Below are positions 23,809-35,731 of a stretch of DNA of 64,000 nucleotides, one piece after another. A model generated the notes under the pieces. It was not told the origin of the DNA and searched no databases. It saw only the letters and a program-made list of their open reading frames with translations. The stretch's first letter is position 1. Every line of letters starts with the position of its first letter. The translations under genes and the position numbers were made by a program. The DNA lies in NCBI RefSeq assembly GCF_023343835.1, contig NC_064437.1, positions 28,309,001 through 28,373,000 on the forward strand. Reading direction: 5' to 3'. The DNA is from Lagopus muta. Its lineage: Eukaryota; Chordata; Aves; Galliformes; Phasianidae.

Positions 23809-26800
23809 CATCTTCCATTTTCTTTTTCTAAGAAGTGACGAAGTTTAACCTAGCTAAAACACTGAGCTACTGGTTGGTATTACACGTGCCAATTGCTGTG
23901 TGTAGTTTGTGCTTTTTTCCTCATTTTCCTGTGATGAGCCTTGATTATGCTACCATCACATAAGGCTGAGTCACCTGCAGAAGGGATTTGGTAGTGTTTG
24001 TTTTTGTTATCTTATTTTTAATTGTTACCTGTGTTACATAGCTACTGTTAGCTGGGCTATGTCACCCATCACTTAATCTCTTTCTGTGAGTAACCTAGCT
24101 TGAAAGGCCTCTGTTTATTTAAAGTAAATTCTAAGAAAATATAAGGGTTGTGTATATTTTTATGTAAGGTAGCGTTTTAATACAGAAAATAAAACAATGA
24201 GAAAGGGAGAATTATAGGTTGTCTTTGTTCTCAAAATGCTGTTATTTTTAAATGCTATCCATCTCTGATTTTTTACACCCACCAATGCTGCAAGATGCAA
24301 ATTGTCGATGATATGGTTTCATATATATATTCATTTATAACCCTTCTGTTTGTTTTGATCTGAATTTTCTCATTTTTATGATGTTTTTTATTTATACATG
24401 TCATTTCAGAATAGATCAAATAAATTGTTCCAGAGGTGATTCTGTAGCATGAATTTTAAACTTCCATTATATTGTACAGTTCACAGCATGCTCCCCCTCA
24501 GTTTGTAGTATAGAAACTGTGGCCCATCAGCAATGTTTTTTAATAGTCATTTCTATAAAACATCTGAGTAATTTTTTTGAATCTCGTTTAATGAAATACA
24601 CAGATTTCTGAGGCCATTACCTTTGAATGAATCCGCTTCATTCATCTGTGGTTGAACTGACCATGAAGAAATAACATTCAGCCTTCCAAACTTATCTTTT
24701 CCTGTGAGCTGTTGGTCATAATTTTTAGTTATTTTCATTTTTTATTTTTACAGAGTAGTTTATGTCAATGTCTTTATGACCTAAATTAACACTGTACTTG
24801 CTTGTACATCACCCATGCACTTTTCCAAATGCTAATAGATACTCTCTTAACTGCCCTCTGTTTCCATCTCAGTTATAAACAAGACAATGTTTTTGCTGCA
24901 GTATTGAGCAAAGTGTTTAAAGGAGATTGCTAAGAAATCAATCTGTAAGCTGTCTGATGTTGTTTGCTAGATTTTACTTACCAGTTGATACTTCCAATCC
25001 TCCTCTAATGTCAATGAATGACACTGTGTAGCATCCTTAAAAGGTGCTCTATACCTTCATCTATACCTTCATCTCAAGATAGATTAATCAAGAAGATTAT
25101 TACTTTTAATTAGTTTAGCTGTCCACTCAAAAGGTTTTCTTTCTGAGCTCTTCTTTTTATTTCTAGGAAAAAATAAAAAAAAATTAAAAAAAAAGAGAGA
25201 GAACCAACTTTGCATTTTAATTATGTCCATAACGCACAATTTCAATTTTCTGGTCTTTTTTTCCTTCCCTTAGATTTAATGAGCAAGTAGAGAATTGTCA
25301 TAGTTTTCAGTTCAGCTCCTACATTCAAAATGAATACACTTCACTGGATGAAATTACATTTGCGATTTGCTGTCATTGCCATGAGTTCCAGTTTCTGACT
25401 AGAAATCAAAATACAAAAATTTGCAAGAATAATAGCGCAATAATTATGCGATAATGCTGATCAGTATGGCATGTGGTATTCCTAACTTTCGACACATTCC
25501 ACTCATCATGATTCCTACATTACCTTTCCACTGTCATCACTGCCTTGACCTGAAAGCTAGTCCTGTATATTCTTGAAGGGAATGGTCCACTCTACTTGTT
25601 TATGGCTAGCTCAACAGAGAGTGTTCTAAATAAGACTTTGTCCTTCAGAACAGCTAAACAGACAAGAGCATCATTGTAATTCTTATTTTTCCATACACTA
25701 AAACAATGAAATATCTTTCATTTTAACACAATCTATGTCTGTGTATATCATAACCAAATAGCAGAGACTAGTCCATAAAACCAGGTGGAACATGTTTCTA
25801 CATCAAATAAAGTTCATTGCTTCCTTCTTAAATGCAATTTCCAGCAACAAGAGACACTGAGATTTTTTCCAGACTCTCCTGTACTTTCGTGTTTGTCATA
25901 GCAAAATGTTTCCAAGATGTCACCACTTTTTGTCTCAACAGCCATTTTTGCTATGGGTGCCAACCATATGCCGGAAAAATTTGCATCACTGCAAGAGATA
26001 CATGTGTGTATCTCATTTTATTGGTGGGAGTGCTGTGGGTTTTTTTGTTTTCATTTTAAACTGTTAGCGGGACAGATTTTTATGAAATATATTTTACTTC
26101 TATATGTAGTGAATGCCTCTCCCTATCATTTTCCCTTCCTTCCATCCTTAATTCTATGTTGGTTTCATATTCAAGGTATTAAGTGTTTCACACATTAGAA
26201 ATCTGTTCAGCTATTTGTGATGATACAAATCTATCATCTTCCATTAGATGTCAGTTCACTTAAGAGAAGGGAAACAAATGAATGTGGGCATCTAGCTCTT
26301 CTGTAGCAATCACATAACAGAAGCTACAACTCATGAAATCAAAAGATACTGCTATGCATTGATATTCAGTACAGATGATAGTGTGCTACATTTCTCAAGT
26401 CTGACATCTAACTTTATTTAAGGAATATTTAAGGAAATATTTAAGTCATATTTAAGGAAAACAATGTCTATTAAATTATTTAACTTGAAACATCTTCCAA
26501 TATTCGCCAACATAAGATCCTCTTTCCATTCACCTTTTTTGGCAAGTATTAAAAAAAGTAGTTAGGGAGCACTATTATTTTGAATAAGAACAAACTCCCA
26601 GAACACTATTGCCTCACTGAAGAAGCCTACAGATCTACTTCTAATAAGTCAAGAGATCATTTTACATGCAGAGAGCCAGGAAAGATCTTGTTATATCTTG
26701 AAAGAAGAATCATTAAATTGAAGGTAAGAATTTTCGAACGTCAATGTATTCAATGTAAATTTTCATTCTTTTCATAAACTTTATCAAAAGGATGAACTAA

Positions 26801-29130
26801 TGGTGGCTCATCTTGTGTGTTAGGGAAAAAAATCCATTGTCTCCCATAAGTGGAGTAAGAACGATAATAATGTGAAAGATTATTTTGACCTTTTCAATAT
26901 TCATAATTTTGTCTGAGTGATCATACATTTTCTGCTTGAAAACTTATAATCGGTGCGTATGACTCCTAGTAAAATATACCAGGCTTTTATTTGTGAGAAA
27001 AAATATTAAATATGTTAATAATACTGAGCTCTGTTGACATATGACCAGTGTTTCAGATTTTACTCACTCTCTGTGAGTCTTGCATATTTTTTCTACTTTT
27101 GGAGACTGACCCTGTCAAGGTCTGACCATTCTGCATTGTTCAGTAAAACTCTTGCGTAGGCATTTAAATCTGTCCTAGTACATTCTAATAAGACATGAAT
27201 AACTACATTTGATCATGGCAATCATTAATTCAGACAGTAGAATCTTTGAAAATAAAAATAAATCAAAAATTCCAAGTTAAGCATTCTTAAAAAATAAGGG
27301 AGGGATGAGAAAAATCTGTTAAACTGTGATGCCTTAGTAGGCTGGAGACTCTCAAGTATGAGCTATAACTGTGGACACAATAACATTAGCATGCTAAGAT
27401 GAGAAGAATTAAATCCTAATTGCAAAGCATAAGAGTACTGAATTTAAAATAATCTTCTGTTGCAGTAGCAGCCCCTAGTTTTCCTCATGCGTAAGACATA
27501 CAAATCTTCATGCAATTTGCAAGGAATGTGAGTGTAATTGTCATTATTATAACACTGTCTACTTACTATAATAATTGCTACCATGTTTTAACACATACAC
27601 ACTGATTTCACAAATAGAAAAACATACGGAGAAATGAAGTGTAAAGAAAATCTGTGAGCAAGAATCTCTTTCCATCCCCACCCCTTCCCCAGTAGGGCTG
27701 CCTTACATTTTGCACTGCTGGAGCAAATCATCTGTGGGAAAACTGATGGCCGTCCTGGGTCAAACCTGAAGACCTACAGCACTAGTCTACTTACCACCAG
27801 CATTCCAACAGTAGTTGTACAGCTATGAATTTTACTGTTTGACTGATAATGAGATAAACTGTAACAGTGAAATGAATAGCATTGCAGCCTGTTCAAGTTT
27901 TAAAGCTGGAATAAAAAAGACTTTACTGAACAGTTGTGTTTCTATACTAAAGAAAATACATTCTGTTCAGAACATGTTGCAAAGGTATTCTGTTCCTATT
28001 TTAGTTCTCTTACAGATTGCAGGCAAACCCCATTTTCTTGAAAATGGAGTTACACAGCATGTTTTTTTTTTCCCCTTGCTACTGTCATTCCTCATTTGCA
28101 CCAGAAATCTTATTTCCATTTCTTTCCATCCAGCAGGGTAGTGTTATTTATTATTTTACTTCCTGCCGATTATTGATTTGACTCCACAGAATAGATTACA
28201 GTTGCCAGGCGAATTATTTTTTCCTCTGGGAACAGCTTGTCTACCAGTCCTTTCAGTGTCGAGATTCAAGTAAGACCTAGCTGGAAACTTCAGGCTCTTC
28301 CTGTTGTGCTTTATTTCTAGCTTACGTGCTGAAAGCTGAGTCAGGAGTGCATTTCATCTGCTAAATGAGCTGAGGCAATGTATATCTTTATTAAAGAATT
28401 TCTGATTTGGAGTACTTTATTACCCATCATAGAAAATTTTCAGTGCTTAGCATCATTTTATTTCAGCAAAAAAATTCTTTTGTATTTCATTTGGGAGCAT
28501 GTCTAGATAAACTTTTAACAATAATTTTCATTTTTTAAAATGATTTTCATTATTTTTTCACTACACTAAAAACAGTGAAGACCGGTAAAAGGCCTTGGAA
28601 ACTGTAATCATGAGAAACCTGTGCTGTGACTGTGGAGGAGGGCAGATCTTGAGAAAAGGATTCGATATCTAAGGTTAATGCAAAATTCACTTCACTGTGC
28701 AGGGATAGGAAGAAAGCTGTGGTTATCAAATGTGCTGATATCACATATCCAATTTTGTCATACCGATCAGCCATCAGGAGCTAATTGAAGTCTGGGTTAT
28801 GAATTTGGATAGAGTTAAGATTTGAGGGAAGAAGATGTGAAGAACACATTTTCTACTAGATTTTCCTTAGCTAACATTTATAATAAATAAGATGTTATTC
28901 TAAATAGTCACTGACTTAAGTTGTATTTTGCTGTAAATGCTGCCACACAGCTGTAATTATAGCTATGATTTTGTAAACTGATCATGACTGGATACTGCAG
29001 AGCTCTGAAATTAGAAACAGGTTCATGAGATCAAAGGCTTGGCACATCTTTCAATATATGGGTAGATAATCACTGGCTGAAATAAAGACTACAGTTTTAA
29101 AGGGTTCTGAGCAGTTAGTGAACCCATGTA
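23809..29130. other. AT-rich DNA, no gene seen
   Basis: No domain-bearing open frame, RNA gene or clear transposon was recognised in this stretch. Low-complexity A-rich DNA is present near 25165-25200. Frames of 93-108 codons (for example 27815-28141) lack motifs and look random. Confidence 0.5.
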
Positions 29131-29375
29131 GAATTATAGAATTATTAAGGTTGGGTAAGACCACTAAGATAATCTAGTTCTAAAATAATCTAAGATAATC
29201 TAAAATAATCTAGCCATCAACCCATCACCACCATGCCCACTAAACCATGGCTCTCTGCCATATCTACACATTTCTTGAACACCTCCAGGGTTGGTAACTC
29301 CACCACCTCCCAAGGCAGCCTGTGCTGATGCCTCACAACTATTTTGGAGAAGTAATTTTTCTTAATATCCAATTT
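29131..29375 (-). mobile_element. CR1 LINE fragment
   Basis: Reverse CR1: GAATTATAGAATTATTAAGG at the 3' end, then ATGCCCACTAAACCATGG, CACCTCCAGGGTTGGTAACT and AGGCAGCCTGTGC blocks. A local expansion of TAAGATAATCTAAAATAATC lies at about 29155-29210. Confidence 0.82.
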
Positions 29376-31809
29376 TCACTGGCTGAATACTTCATTGCTA
29401 AATGCTTGTGGATTCTTGAATTAGGAAAACAGTGCTGAAGTCTACATTGTTTTTTTCATTTTTCAGATTTTACTGTTTGCTGTTCACTGTATTGATAAGG
29501 TATTTGGTCAGCATGAGAGCAGTAAAATACAGAGAATTTTTTTTTTATAATGTTTAATGCTGCATGACCATGAAAATTAGGAAGATATTTTATGACAGCC
29601 AAATCCGATTTTTCATTATATTCATGTCTATGGGTTCATATTCAATAAATCCCTCAGGGTTTGGATTCTAGCATGGATTTAGGAGATAATCAAACATCTA
29701 GTGTAGTTTTGTTGACCTGGAGTATGATACAAAGTAGGATTGAAAGATAGGGCTAGTAAATCTAATGCCTCTGCAGGCCAATTTACCTCTATACGCTTCC
29801 AGAATTCCTGGGGCAGATAGATTAGTAGAGAGAGAAGTGATACCTCTCAGATTTGGGGAGCTTTGCAATTAGGTTAAAGAAATTCAAAGGTTGACGTTTT
29901 ATTTCAGGCTTCTGCAAGAGCTTCAGAGTTAGGAAATTGCCTTGTATAAACTGAAATATGTGGTTTTTAGTGACCTAAAAGTATAGATGGAGGGTTAGAG
30001 AGCTAGCTGGTATTATTTTAAGGCAAAAAGTCACCCTTCATTTTAGATAATCGATAAAAATAAGGCATGTTTTAACTAAAGAAATTATATAGCTATTTTA
30101 TATACGTGCTGAAAAAACATAAGAGAAAGAAAAAAAGTCTACTGATGATTATAGCCAAATTTTATAATATTTCTACTGTAGCGTGGTGGACATTATCATT
30201 CATATTTGGGATCATTCTTTTCCCAGATGCCATCGGGTCCTGACAGATTAGAAATGGGCTGTGTCAAAAAAGAATAATGCTTTCTGTTGCTTCATGTTGT
30301 AGGTTAATATTGCTTGAATGTAGTTCTAGGTGGATTAGTATTTGGCAACCTAGCACAGCAGAGAACCATTCTCTACTGAATTACACCTACAGAAAACTGT
30401 TTTCAATAAAGAATAGATAGATTCATTGTCACTTAGCAACATTTCCCTTATGTAAAATCACTTTTGGATTTAGATTTGAGCTAGATTTTCAAAATTAGTG
30501 TCATCTTATATTTCTATTCTTCTACAGCCACATAATTAAGAAGTTAACTGGTGTTTGCATAGGCCAGTAGATCATGCTGCGTTTTAGCCTAGGCCCCTGT
30601 TACCTTTCTAAAGTTTTATAGTGAACTTTGTGGTTAGAATTGGTTAAAAAAGAAATGTCCAAGAACCCAGTCCATGACTGCATTCTTCACTGCCTGCAGA
30701 ACAAGGAAATGGGTAAATACAAAAAAAAAAAAAAAAAAAAAAAAGGATTCCTTTTTGTTACCTTCAGCGTGGGGTTCTAACATTGTAACTGGATAGGTGC
30801 TAGCATTTGTGAATGTGAAACCTCAGGAGCCCAGCTAGCTTTTGGATTGTCCAGTAGTCATAGAGGTGGAAAGAAGACTACTTGCTGGAGAGGCTTTATA
30901 TTGTCTGTTTTTTGTTATAATGTAGATCAAGTTACAGCTGGGGTTTGGGAAATTAAAGTTTCAAGAGCTCAGTTTATTACTTGTTTTTGTACTTCCCACC
31001 CACTGACTTAGGACGGAGATCTTATTCTGGAAGTGCTGAACTGAAGCCTTTGGGAAATAAGCTTAAATAAGTGAAATTGTTCAATTTTCTTCAATTCCAT
31101 TTTGTATCATTGCTAGCAACAGGAAAAAGGCTATTAGAGATGGTGGTTTCTAGTGACATAAAGCCATATGGTGCCTTTTAGTGTTACAGACAACGTGATG
31201 ATTTTAATTAAGGATAGGATTTGGTATTTAAAATTAGATATTCTACTGGACTGAAATAATAGTCTAGAAATTATGCCAAGAGAATCAAGTACTTTGTGTG
31301 GTCTTTTTGTTGAATATAATGAAAGTTAGTGTTCTGATCAGGAACAAGGCTGAAGAACCTAAAGCTACTATAAGACATTATTTTACTGGACTTTGAAGTC
31401 TCTGGGTAATCTGGTAAGCAGGAACAGCTTAGCTTTCCTCCCTGAAGGATCTGGTGCCCTCAAATCAGAGTGCCTGGAAATGAAGTCTGGGAAGAAGCTT
31501 AGCTAATCTGGGTCACTGATAGATTTTCCTGGTTTGATGTGTTTGACCCTGCTGCAGATAATTTTAACTGCCATACGATCAGAAATTACAGTAAAGGTCT
31601 TTTTGATGAACATGTTAATATGAATCACCAGTGTGGGAAAAGGCTTGTGTTTGTTTAGCAATGTCTTACATTTAATTTCTTGTAGTCCATGGGCCACAAA
31701 ATTACAAAGTAAGGTCAACAGCATTATTTTATAAGCAAAAAATCCTTGCCAGTGGTTTCACCATTCAGCACAGAGACAGGTGAAAACAGCATGTCTTCAA
31801 ATGAAATTT
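29376..31809. other. AT-rich DNA, no gene seen
   Basis: Nothing recognisable except a 24-base A-run at 30721-30744. Confidence 0.55.
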
Positions 31810-32000
31810 GTCTATGAATCTGTGAGGCTGTGGAATCTCCTTCTGCATACCACCTTTTGCACATCTCCAGAAATACGCAAAACTTCCCTGGATGATTTCC
31901 TGTGCAATCTACTGCAGGGAACCTGCTGCTTTAGCTGCAGGGTTGGACCAGATGATCTCCAGAGGTCCCTTCCAACCCCTATGATTCTGTGATTCTGTGA
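31810..32000 (+). mobile_element. CR1 LINE 3' end
   Basis: Forward CR1 with GCAGGGTTGGACCAGATGAT, CAGAGGTCCCTTCCAACCCC and an ATGATTCTGTGATTCTGTGA tail at about 31980-31999. The 5' part (about 31810-31920) is more diverged. Confidence 0.88.
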
Positions 32001-32991
32001 GAAAGCAGGTACTGAACCTGAGTAAGAAGAAGGAATGCGATGGAAGTCTCAAAATCAAAGTCACCTCTGGAACGAGGTGATGGTAGTTTGTGCTGCTCCT
32101 TTTTTTCTCATCTCCTATGTGCAGAAAACCATTTCTCTATCTGATTCACTGACTTGAACTGTGAACTGACAGATCCTCAGTCAGGAAGCACTTGCAGTAT
32201 GTAGTATCAAGGGAGATACAGGAAAATTTGATCTTTGGTCCAGATGTTTAGGAGATTCCCTCATAAATACAGTTGTTGCTTTGAAGCACTACTTCCTTTT
32301 CTTCTGCTTGTTCAATTTCTTTTGCTGCTGTACTGAATGTTGAGAAATAATAGACACTCGTTAAACTCTCATATGCTCTACCTTAAATCTCCATTCAGCT
32401 ATTATGATCATAAAATCATGCACAATGTTATTATGAAATAATTGATCTTTGAATAAAGGACATCAAGATCAAATGAATTGGAAAAAAAAAGTAATGTGAC
32501 CCTTTTCCAAAATTGTGTTTTAATTATTTGAAAATCCATAATCTTGCACAGGATTTTAATTAACAGGTATACACTAAATCTACAACATTTTACTATTTTG
32601 TTAAATGAGAGCAAGAAATATTTACCTTTTCATTCCCAACAAATTAAAGGTTCATAAAATCTATTGCACATTAGAATGAACACTAGCAATATATCCTGTA
32701 AAAACAAAAATTATGAAAGTTTTTTATAAGTATCAAATTCAAATTCTCTACATCAGCACAACTGGGCTTATAAACGTGCTGTCAGTTCTTTTCAAAACTT
32801 GACATCCACCTGTCAAAAAAAAAGCCTTTGAGTAGAAAGCACGACCAAGAGAAACCTGTCAAAGAGTATGCGGGAGATATATTCCTCAGTAAATTTTGGC
32901 CTAGAATCAAATATTTTAAATTCCATATGAGGAGACCTTCAGTTTGTTGCTCATGGCACGACAAGCCAAGCTGCCTTGTCCTTGTTGTACA
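32001..32991. other. AT-rich flank left of the array, no gene seen
   Basis: No gene or transposon recognised. Base composition changes sharply to GC-rich just to the right, where the tandem array begins. Confidence 0.55.
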
Positions 32992-33147
32992 AGGCACTGG
33001 TGGACTTGGAGCTTGAAAAGAATGCTAACGTTTTCATTCAGACATTAGGAGAAGGGGGCAAAAGTTACCAAGTATTTCCCAAACTCTCAAAAGTGTTTTC
33101 TCTTTGCAGAGTGGAAGGGGGGCAAGGCAAATGTGTAACTCTGCACG
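32992..33147 (+). repeat. Diverged partial unit fragment at left array edge
   Basis: Matches 34656-34816 inside the next unit (GGTGGACTTGGAGCTTGAAA, then CAAACTCTCAAAAGTGTTTT) but with several substitutions and a short gap. It is joined directly to the second exon at 33148-33154, skipping about 2.2 kb that lies between these parts in a normal unit. Confidence 0.85.
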
Positions 33148-33153
33148 TTGCAG

Positions 33154-33519
33154 TTACTGTGCTACTATCATCCCTATTTCCAGAGAGATCGTCTCCAGTG
33201 CCAAAGAAGATTCAAGCGGAGTCTTGGAGCTAGGAGGAGACCAGCTTCCTCCTTGCAGGCCTTCCAGTGGGGTTGGCAGGAGGGCCAGCAGAGCAGAAGC
33301 CTGCAGCCAGAGATGCAGTCAGGCGCTGCTGCACGGGCGGGCAGTGAGCTCCCTGTCGGCAGCTGCAATGCTGCTCCTGCTGCTGCTGCTGCTGCTGCAC
33401 ATCACAGCAGACGTCCAGCACCAAGCGGTCCTTTTCCACGGGGGCTGAGACCCGATAGCGGAGCTGGGGGTGATGGAGTTGGACGCCGCTACAACTTGCG
33501 CCCCAGAAAGCGCTGCTGA
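33154..33519 (+). pseudogene. Orphan second exon of the HSF-like gene
   Basis: The sequence is open and nearly identical to the second exons of the complete copies (121 codons plus stop, starting LLCYYHPYFQ and ending YNLRPRKRC). No first exon precedes it: homology to the other units starts only 6 bp upstream, at TTGCAG, so the branch point, polypyrimidine tract and whole upstream gene are missing. It keeps its AATAAA signal. It is best read as a truncated, non-functional remnant at the array boundary, although it could be spliced onto an unknown upstream transcript. Confidence 0.75.
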
Positions 33520-33563
33520 TGGCAGCAGTAGTGTAGGAGATAGTGTAGAGTCGTAGTTTAGAA

Positions 33564-33665
33564 AATAAATGTTTAAAATGCTTCTCCCTTGTCCTGTCCT
33601 GTTTCTTCGGTCTGACTGAAGGCTACTCTTCCTACGCCCAAGGGGGGGGGGGGGGGGGGGGGGGG
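33564..33665 (+). terminator. Poly(A) signal and 24-base G-run (orphan unit)
   Basis: AATAAA at 33564-33569, 45 bp after the stop, followed by a T/GT-rich stretch and a run of 24 G at 33642-33665. Confidence 0.7.
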
Positions 33666-35536
33666 TTGCCTTTAGGGAGCCTTCCATGAGTTTCCCCCAT
33701 CCCCGCCCCGTGGGTTTTGGCAAAGGTGCCAAACGCGAAGCAGGCACTGTGCGAAGCAAGCCTGATGCACGGAGTGATGGGAGCCCGGGGCGTGCAGGTG
33801 TGCATCTGGAGCTGCGCAAAGTGCCTGGTCCCTCTGCCTGCCTGTCCTCTGGGGGTGGGTGAGTGGGTGGGTGGGTGGGTGAGTGGGTGGGTGGGTGGGT
33901 GCCCCGGTGTCCCAGGGACAGGAGGTGTGCCGTCCTCGCTGTGCACTTCCTTCTGGCCCGCGTGTACTTTGAGGAAGTATGGCAGCTTCAAGCGGTTCAG
34001 TTTCTAGGATGGCTTCTAGGATGTGGCTCCTGGGCCAATCAGCAGGCTCCTTGGGTTACGCTTGAGGTAGCCCTTATCTTTCCCATTCTTCGTGCTCAAC
34101 TACTTCTGCCCTTTTAGGAATAAAACCAATTAGCCCTTTATTCACTGGTGTAACTGGTATGTGCCCCAGTACCAAAGTAAGAGTGGATGCAGGCTCCTTT
34201 GATGACTCCCTCTAGCTGGAGAGAACCCACCTCATCAGAGGGAATGCTTTAGACAGCACACATGGGCTTGTGTTACATCGCTGCTACTTGTGGCTTGGTT
34301 CACCTGCAGACCCGGTGATGAAGTGCACGTTGTGTGCGTTGGACTCACTTCCAATTGTGTCAGAGAAAGCGGAGCTGCAAAGGGCTGGTATTTGTCTGTG
34401 CTAACAGGAGGCTCACGTGCAGAACGTGCTGGAGTGCAATCATTTGTGCTATAGCAAATGCCTGCCTTCCTGGGACAAGGAGTTGGAGCGCAGCGCAGCT
34501 TAGTCTGTTTGTCACAGAATGCGTGTGAGGAGGTTGTGTTGAAGTCTGCCACTGTATCCTTTGCTTACAGAGGAAGGACTCAAACACTAGCGGAGGAGCT
34601 TTAAAGAGATACTCTGTCTTCAGTAGAGGAAAAAAGAGGTGTGCAGTACGTGATCAGGCGCTGGTGGACTTGGAGCTTGAAAAGAATGGAAACGCTTTCA
34701 TCAAGACATCAGGAGAAGGGGGCAAATGTTACCAAGTATTTCCCAAACTCTCAAAAGTGTTTTCTCTTTGCAGAGTGGGGGGAGGGGGGACGGTCGTGTA
34801 ACCTGGGAGCTCTGCAAAGGGAACAAAAGATTGCCGCTCAGGAAACGCCCTCTCCTGTTGCCTGTGCTGCTGGTTTGATGGGGAAAAGCAGGCTCGGGCA
34901 TTCCCTATTGCATTGATACATATTCCACTGCCAAGGGGTGCAGAGAAGGACAGCACTTACAAGCTAGATATCCATGTCATTTATTGCTTGCTGTGCTTCC
35001 ACGTGAGGGAACCTTTGACTCTCTACCTCTTTGAAGGGTTTATCACTCAATCAGTGCCTAGATATGAGAAGTCCTCAGAGGAGCTCTTCTTTCCTCTGAT
35101 GATCTTTCTGTTGGCCACCTGCTCTTCATGATGTGCTATTGTAAAAATTGGGCAATTTAGAGGGAAGGGAAGGATCTTGGGTTACAGGACGGTTGGAGAA
35201 ATCAAAGAGAAGTGTGTTCACCGTGTGCTAATCACCATCTTGGCTTGCTCTGAATCACGGAGTGACCAGTACAAGACAAGACTGTGGTGTCTAAGCATGA
35301 TTCCTTTTGAATTTTCCCTAAGAGGGGAACACAGGACAGGAGAAGTACGAATGAATCTCTACAGAATAAGGGATCGGAGGAATTCCTTCGTCTTTATCAT
35401 ATGTAAGCCGTATTTCTCACATTTGCTTCCTATAGTCAGACACAGAAAGCACCTGTTAGGCCATATATTGATATCTCTATGGCTGTATATGCATGTATGT
35501 CTGCCTACGTATATATATAAAACATACATATATATA
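33666..35536. other. Array spacer after the orphan exon
   Basis: About 1.9 kb without an accepted gene. It holds a GGGT/GAGT repeat tract (about 33853-33900, longer than in other units), a CCAAT motif in GGGCCAATCAGC (34035-34039), and a TA microsatellite just before the next promoter. Open frames of up to 149 codons (35177-35626) start at non-ATG codons and carry no motif. Their conservation simply follows from the recent duplication. Confidence 0.6.
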
Positions 35537-35630
35537 TATATAAAGCCAGTGAGGGCATTATTAAAGGAATACTCCTCGGGGAGGAAAATACAGGTATCTT
35601 TTTATGTGTTGGTTTGGGGAGCATAAATAG
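35537..35630 (+). promoter_or_regulatory. Candidate promoter, HSF-like gene 1
   Basis: Two TATA-like elements: TATATAAAG at 35537-35545, at the end of a TA microsatellite, and CATAAATAG at 35622-35630. They lie 195 and 110 bp before the first in-frame ATG. A 17-codon upstream frame (35650-35703) would be in the leader. Spacing is the same in all six copies. Confidence 0.5.
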
Positions 35631-35731
35631 CTGGGATCCTATTTCCTTCATGAACGTGAATCTGGCTGCCCCATTTTGCCAGCAAACAATCTCTGCTCTG
35701 TGATGCAACTGTGACGCTGTGGAACGTCTCC

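Noticed and set aside
33363-33447. Signal-peptide-like MLLLLLLLLLHITADV frame in exon 2
   Set aside because: An out-of-frame reading of the CTG repeat; the HSF frame spans the same bases and has domain support.
35177-35626. 149-codon open frame conserved in most spacers
   Set aside because: Starts at a non-ATG codon, has no motif, runs through TA-microsatellite sequence (IYIYI), and is conserved only because the units are recent duplicates.
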